The translations under genes and the position numbers were made by a program. A stretch of DNA of 64,000 nt, taken from Paractinoplanes lichenicola (lineage in GTDB: Bacteria > Actinomycetota > Actinomycetes > Mycobacteriales > Micromonosporaceae). Of this stretch, positions 59,894 to 64,000 are shown one piece after another. Location: positions 124,001-188,000 of the forward strand of contig NZ_JAENHO010000008.1 of assembly GCF_016785085.1 (NCBI RefSeq), written 5' to 3'. The stretch's first letter is position 1. The number at the start of each line of letters is the position of its first letter. The notes below the pieces were generated by a model, which saw only the letters and a list, made by a program, of their open reading frames with translations, did no database searches and was not told the DNA's origin.

Positions 59894-60835
59894 ATGGCGC
59901 GACCCATCTGGACCGGAGCGATCACTTTCGGCCTCGTCTCGGTGCCCGTGGCGATGTATTCGGCCACCCACGACCACGAGGTCGGCTTCCACCAGTTCGA
60001 GAAGGGCACGTCCGACCGCATCCGGTATCGCCGCGTCAACGAGCGCACCGGCAAAGAGGTCGACTACGACAACATCGTCAAGGGCGCCGAGGTCGGCGAC
60101 GGCGACTACGTGATGCTCGAGCAGGACGAGCTCGACTCGGTGGCGCCCGGCCGGTCCAAGAGCCTCGACATCCACCGGTTCGTCGAGCTGGCCGAGATCG
60201 ACCCGCTGTACTACCAGAAGACGTACTGGCTCGGGCCGGGCAGCGACGAGACGGCCAAAGTCTATGGCCTGCTGCGCGACGCCATGGCCGACACGGGCCG
60301 GGCCGCGGTGGGCACGCTGGTGATGCGGGGCAAGGAGTATCTGACGGCCATCCGCGCCGAGAAGAAACTGCTCGTCCTGCAAACCATGTATTTCGCCGAC
60401 GAGGTGCGCGACCCCGACGAGCAGATCGACTCGCTGCCCCAGCGCAACAAGGCCAAGCCGGCCGAGATGCACATGGCCCAGCAGCTGATCGACTCGATGT
60501 CGGGGCCGTGGAAGCCCGCCGACTACCGGGATTCGTACACGGATCGGGTCAAGGACCTCGTCAAGGCCAAGTCGAAGGGCAAGAAGGTCAAGACCGCCGA
60601 GCCCGCCCCGGACCCGACGGCGGCGTCCGACCTGTTCGAGATTCTGCGCAAGAGCGTGGAGGCAGCCTCGAAACGGCGCGCCTCCGCGCCCACCTCTACT
60701 TCCAAAAAGAAGAAGCCCGACGTCTCTGAGATGTCGAAGGCCGAGCTCCTCAAGCTGGCCCGCAAGCTCGACGTCCCCGGCCGCTCGTCGATGTCGCGCC
60801 CCGAGCTGGAGAAGGCCGTCCGCAAGGCAGCCTGA
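59894..60835 (+). CDS. ku: Ku protein, non-homologous end joining
   Basis: This 313-residue protein matches bacterial Ku along its core: 'MARPIWTGAITFGLVSVPVAMYSAT', 'FHQFEKGTSDRIRYRRVNERTGKEVDYDNIVKG', 'YYQKTYWLGPG' and 'MHMAQQLIDSMSGPW'. Homodimeric Ku threads onto double-strand ends and recruits the ligase LigD. The C-terminal 60 residues are Lys-rich (KSKGKKVK, SKKKKPD) and end in a SAP/Rho-N-like helix pair (MSKAELLKLARKLDVPG...MSRPELEKAVRKAA), an extension found in many actinobacterial Ku proteins that adds DNA binding. No ligD lies in the window. Its stop abuts the convergent hypothetical gene. Confidence 0.97.
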   Translation: MARPIWTGAITFGLVSVPVAMYSATHDHEVGFHQFEKGTSDRIRYRRVNERTGKEVDYDNIVKGAEVGDGDYVMLEQDELDSVAPGRSKSLDIHRFVELAEIDPLYYQKTYWLGPGSDETAKVYGLLRDAMADTGRAAVGTLVMRGKEYLTAIRAEKKLLVLQTMYFADEVRDPDEQIDSLPQRNKAKPAEMHMAQQLIDSMSGPWKPADYRDSYTDRVKDLVKAKSKGKKVKTAEPAPDPTAASDLFEILRKSVEAASKRRASAPTSTSKKKKPDVSEMSKAELLKLARKLDVPGRSSMSRPELEKAVRKAA

Positions 60836-61216
60836 TCAGAGTCGCGGGTGCGCGTCCTCGATCGTCTCGGCCTTGAGATAGGTCAGGAACTGCTCGCGAT
60901 CCCCCGGCGGAAGATCCGCGAACGCCGCGTACGCCGTCTCCCGCGCATGCGGCGTCTCGGCGGCAAGCAACCCGGTGATCGCCGCCCACGCCAGCGACAC
61001 GTACCCGTGCAGTCGGTCGTTGCGCAGGATCGGCGACCGGCTCAGGGTGCCGAGCGTGCTGGCCGCCCCGCTGTCCGCCGCCGCGCGCGCGGCCAGCTCG
61101 AACACCGCCTTGGCCCGATAGACGTCGCGCCGCTCCACGAGCGACCGCAGCTCGCCCACGGTCATATCCCGTACGGGGGGCTCGGGCGGAAGCGCCGGCG
61201 GCGGCGGAATCGTCAT
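60836..61216 (-). CDS. Small helical protein, possible immunity protein
   Basis: This 126-residue cytoplasmic protein starts MTIPPPPALPPEPPVRDMTV after GGAGAGG. After a Pro-rich start it is all-helical (VGELRSLVERRDVYRAKAVFELAARAAADSG; YVSLAWAAITGLLAAETPHARETAYAAFADLPPGDREQFLTYLKAETIED), reminiscent of short HEAT-like immunity proteins. Its ATG overlaps the stop of the upstream metallopeptidase effector candidate (ATGA), the usual place for a cognate immunity gene. Similarity to known immunity families cannot be checked here. Function is inferred from position only. Confidence 0.72.
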   Translation of the reverse strand: MTIPPPPALPPEPPVRDMTVGELRSLVERRDVYRAKAVFELAARAAADSGAASTLGTLSRSPILRNDRLHGYVSLAWAAITGLLAAETPHARETAYAAFADLPPGDREQFLTYLKAETIEDAHPRL

Positions 61217-62454
61217 GGTGGTGCCTCTCCGAAGATGTACTCGTACTCCTGCCGCAGCAGCTGGTGCAGCCGGTCGACCGATTCCTGGTCCCCGATCGAC
61301 CGGGCGTAGTCGATCTCTTGCTGGTAGGCGCGCGCCTCGTTCTCGTACCGGGCCCGCGGGTCGCCCATCGCCCCGGCCATGCCCTCCCAGCCGGCCGCGC
61401 GGTCGTCGCGCAAGTGTGACATCTCGTGCAGGAGGGCGCCGTAGGAGGCGTCCGGGTCCAGGATCATCTGCCCCGGGTTGCCGGCCGGGGGCGCGGGCCC
61501 GTACGCCATCGCGCCGTCGCGCACGATGACCTCGACACCCGCCTCCTCCGCCTCGCGCATCGCCGCCTCCCACTCGGCCGGGTGGGTCTCGCGGGCGGGT
61601 CCGTGCCGGCGCAACGGGTCGGCCTCGGCGTGGAACAGGTGAGTGTCGCGGGCCGGCGTGCCGCCCGGCGTGTCGGCGCCCCGGCCCAGCCGGCGCAGCA
61701 CGGCCTTGATCTCGTCGATCGTCTTCTCGAGGGTGCGCATCATCGGCGTGAGCCTTCGCAGGCTGCCGACCAGGCCGTCGAGCAGCTTGGCGATCCGCCC
61801 GGCCCACTTCCCGACGAGCGTGCTGACCTGCGCGATCACCCACGGGGTGCCGAGCCCCAGCGTCAGGCCCGCCTCGGCCAGCCACTCCCACAGGCGTACG
61901 GCGAGCACCGACACGAAATCGGCGATCAGATCACGGACCATCATCCGTACGGTGGCTACGAGCATCCCGGCCCCCGCGGTCAGCTGCCCGAGCGCCGCCG
62001 TCGCCTTGCCCAGCGCTTGCAGGGCCGCTTCGTGTTCGCCCACGACATGCCGGTACGACCTGGCGGCGACTCCCGTCCACGTGGCGATCTGCTGCACGGC
62101 CCCGTCGTGCAGCGTCGTCCCCGCGTTGTTCATCGCGCCCGACACGTTGTTCCAGGTCTGGGCGTACGCGTTGATCTGATCGGGGTCCCCGGCCAGCGCG
62201 TCGAGTGCGTCGGAGAGCGGCTTGACGTGCTCGATCAGCCAGCCGACACCCCACGAGACGAGCTGCCCCAGCGGATCGGTCACGAAGGCCAGCGCGTCGA
62301 GCCCGGCCGCGATGCCCCCGATGGCCGGGTCGATCCAGCCGCCGCCGTTGAAGGACGCCATCAGCGAGTCGATGTCCTCGGCCAGGAAGATGCCGCTGAA
62401 CCAGCGGGTGCTGTCCTCCCGCTCCGCGATCAGCGGGTTGGCCACGTCGCTCAC
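61213..62454 (-). CDS. WXG100-linked protein with C-terminal HExxH metallopeptidase toxin-like domain
   Basis: This is a 413-residue protein. The N-terminal 240 residues are helical and resemble type VII secretion (LXG/WXG-type) effector heads (INAYAQTWNNVSGAMNNAGTTLHDGAVQQIATWTGVAARSY). A hydrophobic helix (MLVATVRMMVRDLIADFVSVLAVRLWEW) and an amphipathic segment follow. After a linker near residue 265 (GADTPGGTPARDTHL), the C-terminal 140 residues hold HEMSH (GALLHEMSHLRDDRAAGWEGM) preceded by 'GQMILDPDAS' and followed by 'YENEARAYQQEIDYARS', which supplies a Glu ligand. This pattern matches the metallopeptidase toxin domains of polymorphic toxins. The start overlaps the upstream gene by 4 nt. 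Confidence 0.82.
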   Translation of the reverse strand: MSDVANPLIAEREDSTRWFSGIFLAEDIDSLMASFNGGGWIDPAIGGIAAGLDALAFVTDPLGQLVSWGVGWLIEHVKPLSDALDALAGDPDQINAYAQTWNNVSGAMNNAGTTLHDGAVQQIATWTGVAARSYRHVVGEHEAALQALGKATAALGQLTAGAGMLVATVRMMVRDLIADFVSVLAVRLWEWLAEAGLTLGLGTPWVIAQVSTLVGKWAGRIAKLLDGLVGSLRRLTPMMRTLEKTIDEIKAVLRRLGRGADTPGGTPARDTHLFHAEADPLRRHGPARETHPAEWEAAMREAEEAGVEVIVRDGAMAYGPAPPAGNPGQMILDPDASYGALLHEMSHLRDDRAAGWEGMAGAMGDPRARYENEARAYQQEIDYARSIGDQESVDRLHQLLRQEYEYIFGEAPP

Positions 62455-62768
62455 GGGCCCGACCCGTTCCGGAACGCCCCGGCGGTCCGCTCGTCGGACG
62501 CGGCGTACTCCCGGGCGGTGGCGCGCAGGTCGTCACTCGCCCGCTGCAGCGAGTCGGTCGCTTCCTGCAGGGCGTTCACGGTCGCGTCCTGCAAGGGGTC
62601 GAGCAGCGACGGAATCAGCTGGCACAAGAACCCGTAGGCGTCCCGCCCGATCACCACCGACGAGGCCGCCGAGCGCCCCTGCGCCACCTGATCGGCCACG
62701 TCGTTGACCGTGGACGCGTGCCGCATGATCGCATCGCCCTGAACCTCGAACCCCGACTCAGCGCCCAT
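62451..62768 (-). CDS. WXG100/EspC-like type VII secretion-associated small protein
   Basis: This 105-residue all-helical protein has two long helices (FEVQGDAIMRHASTVNDVADQVAQG and ATVNALQEATDSLQRASDDLRATAREYAASDERTAGAF). It resembles the ESX-associated DUF2580/EspC-type proteins, which fold like WXG100 hairpins. It starts at the ATG at 62768 after GGGGTGAGG. It overlaps the upstream YbaB gene by 11 nt and the effector gene by 4 nt. It probably pairs with the effector's N-terminal domain for export. No secretion ATPase is in the window. Confidence 0.82.
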   Translation of the reverse strand: MGAESGFEVQGDAIMRHASTVNDVADQVAQGRSAASSVVIGRDAYGFLCQLIPSLLDPLQDATVNALQEATDSLQRASDDLRATAREYAASDERTAGAFRNGSGP

Positions 62769-63138
62769 CGTCGTCCTCACCCCGTACGGGGAACCGGCTC
62801 TCGAAGCCCGACACGACCGCCCGGCCCGTCGGAGTGTCGACCCCGACCGTCCGCTCGGCGATCGCCGCGACCTGCTCGGTGAGCCGCGCCTGGGCCAGCC
62901 GCATGGTCCGCAGGATCTCGGCCGCCAGCCGATCCATGTCGTACCGCCGCGCCTCCGGCTCCAGCTCCAGCCCGGTCACACAACCCGACCCGTCCACCGT
63001 GACCCGCACGAGCCGCTCCCGGTCGCTGGCCGTCGACTCCAGCCGGCTGACCTGATCAGCCATCGACTGCGCCGCGGCCGCCTGCTCCGAAACCGAAGCC
63101 GACCACGACCGGACCCACCCCTCAGCGTCGTCCGACAT
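62758..63138 (-). CDS. YbaB/EbfC-family protein
   Basis: This 126-residue protein has an N-terminal coiled coil (SWSASVSEQAAAAQSMADQVSRLESTA) and a beta core (ERLVRVTVDGSGCVTGLELEPEARRYDMDRLAAEILRTMRLAQARL) matching the YbaB/EbfC nucleoid-associated fold. In actinobacteria, short YbaB-like proteins often precede WXG100 and ESX-effector genes, where they probably act as chaperones or adaptors rather than DNA-binding proteins. It is first in the four-gene leftward cluster. The GGGGGCGGG stretch before the ATG serves as the ribosome site. Confidence 0.85.
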   Translation of the reverse strand: MSDDAEGWVRSWSASVSEQAAAAQSMADQVSRLESTASDRERLVRVTVDGSGCVTGLELEPEARRYDMDRLAAEILRTMRLAQARLTEQVAAIAERTVGVDTPTGRAVVSGFESRFPVRGEDDDGR

Positions 63139-63252
63139 CCCGCCCCCGCTCCATCGACGGCTCCCGACCATACCGATGCCGGGCAATGCGGCCCTGTCCG
63201 CAGCGCTCCGTAAACACTCGGAGGCGTGACGGCCGGACCAACCGGTAGCACC

Positions 63253-63258
63253 TAGGCT
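63253..63258 (+). promoter_or_regulatory. -10 box for the rightmost leaderless gene
   Basis: TAGGCT ends 6 nt before the GTG at 63265. The 126-bp gap to the divergent YbaB gene contains no other clear element. Confidence 0.45.
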
Positions 63259-63264
63259 CGTCCC

Positions 63265-64000
63265 GTGCCTGTCTCCAAGAAGCGCAAGTCGAAGAAGAGC
63301 GTCAAACAGCGTGCTTACGCGATCAAGCGGGCGAAGGAACTGGACGCCGGGATCACCACGGCCGAGGTCAACCGGCTCCGGCGAATCCGGCTGGCCGCTC
63401 CCTCGGCGTCTGCGCTGGTGGCCGAACTGACGACGGTTGCTGAGACCAGCCACGGCTCGGCGCTGCAGGACGAGCTGTGCAAGCGGCTCGGTGCGATTCT
63501 GAGCGAGGGGGAGGGCCGTCCGCTCGATCAGTTCTTTCGGGCCTCCGATTTCGCCGTAGCGCTTGTGGACGCGGCCGCCGGCCCACTCCGATCCGGCGAC
63601 GCGGACGCGGCGGCCTGGCGGGTGCTCGACGCATCGGTGCAGATCCTGCCGGGCGAGCTTCTCGAGGCTGCCGACGACCAGCTTCCGGACGTCGAGAACC
63701 TGCTCGCCGACCCCGAACGCCGGTCCGCCCCTGAGCCTTTGTCCCTGGCCGGCCAGGCGCAGTGGACCCGGGATCGTTACGGCAGCCGTTTTGCCGTGAC
63801 CGCCCCCTTCGAGACGCCCGGCAGCCCGCCCCGCTGGTATCTGTGGGACGTCGACGCCTGCACGTTCGTACCGGTCACGGTGTTCAGCGGCTTCTTCGGC
63901 TCGCCGGAGGAGGCCCTCGCCGCCTGGCAGTCCGGTGTCGGCAGCGTGGCCGCCGGTGACGCCCGGTGGACCGACATCGACGACGCGCTCCTGCTCAACG
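63265..64000 (+). CDS. Unrecognised protein with basic N-terminus, 3' end outside the window
   Basis: This open frame of 245 codons runs off the window edge without a stop. It starts at a GTG (PVSKKRKSKKSVKQRAYAIK) placed 6 nt after TAGGCT. The first 25 residues are strongly basic, suggesting nucleic-acid contact. A helical region follows (SALVAELTTVAETSHGSALQDELCKRLGAIL), then an alpha/beta part with 'WYLWDVDACTFVPVTVFSGFFGSPEEALAAWQSGVG'. I see no known domain. Coding quality (GC-rich third positions over the whole length) supports it as real. Confidence 0.75.
   Translation, partial: MPVSKKRKSKKSVKQRAYAIKRAKELDAGITTAEVNRLRRIRLAAPSASALVAELTTVAETSHGSALQDELCKRLGAILSEGEGRPLDQFFRASDFAVALVDAAAGPLRSGDADAAAWRVLDASVQILPGELLEAADDQLPDVENLLADPERRSAPEPLSLAGQAQWTRDRYGSRFAVTAPFETPGSPPRWYLWDVDACTFVPVTVFSGFFGSPEEALAAWQSGVGSVAAGDARWTDIDDALLLN

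Noticed and set aside
1..64000. tRNA, rRNA and replication-origin signals
   Set aside because: I saw no tRNA cloverleaf-type sequences, rRNA segments or DnaA-box clusters. A covariance-model scan would be decisive, but I could not run it.

Overview
This is a high-GC, densely coding stretch of actinobacterial chromosome. The most likely source is a member of the Micromonosporaceae, such as Actinoplanes or a close relative. That placement is an inference from several things: strong GC bias at third codon positions, many GTG starts, frequent leaderless promoters, a c-di-AMP riboswitch in front of a resuscitation-promoting factor, CebR boxes, bacterial Ku, and a YbaB/WXG100-type secretion cluster. 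I see no rRNA, tRNA, CRISPR array, prophage or replication origin. The only mobile element is a decayed IS30-type copy.

Layout. 1-9.4 kb: the 3' end of a glycogen debranching enzyme gene, then a four-gene leftward operon made of a SWIM zinc-finger protein and three tandem paralogues of a large DUF6493-like protein, all joined by ATGA overlaps. 9.4-17 kb: a membrane site-2 protease, an MFS transporter fused to a universal stress domain, a free universal stress protein, a serpin lipoprotein, riboswitch-controlled rpf, a patatin-like hydrolase and the IS30 remnant. 17-26 kb: a secreted-enzyme region with an M4 metalloprotease, a GH30 beta-1,6-galactanase-like enzyme, a WGR/beta-propeller protein, a serine hydrolase and a ricin-lectin/beta-helix protein. 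LacI-family operators precede two of the carbohydrate enzymes. 26-35 kb: a flavin monooxygenase, an ABC-2 type permease without a visible ATPase, and a DUF4331-TPR-NicO (nickel/cobalt exporter) operon whose last gene carries three separate minisatellites. A sulfotransferase follows.

35-48 kb: aminopeptidase N, then a radical SAM/SPASM enzyme translationally coupled to a small Cys-containing protein. Divergent from these are a LuxR-type LAL regulator and a response regulator that has lost its phospho-acceptor. A metzincin-like peptidase and an SGNH-like hydrolase follow. 47-50 kb: a lipoprotein and a GH5-FN3-CBM2 cellulase diverge around two perfect CebR boxes. 50-60 kb: a CHASE-type histidine kinase, a polytopic glycosyltransferase-like protein and a nucleotide-sugar epimerase read leftward. 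A tightly coupled rightward operon follows: GT2, DUF2064, methyltransferase, cytochrome b/molybdopterin oxidoreductase, small membrane protein, and then an OmpR-type two-component pair. 60-64 kb: Ku, then a leftward cluster (YbaB/EbfC, WXG100-like protein, HExxH metallopeptidase toxin candidate, possible immunity protein), and finally an unrecognised gene cut by the window edge.

The candidates most worth following are the SWIM/triplicated-DUF operon, the radical SAM plus small Cys-protein pair with its nearby regulators and peptidase, the toxin/immunity-like secretion cluster, and the minisatellite-rich NicO gene.
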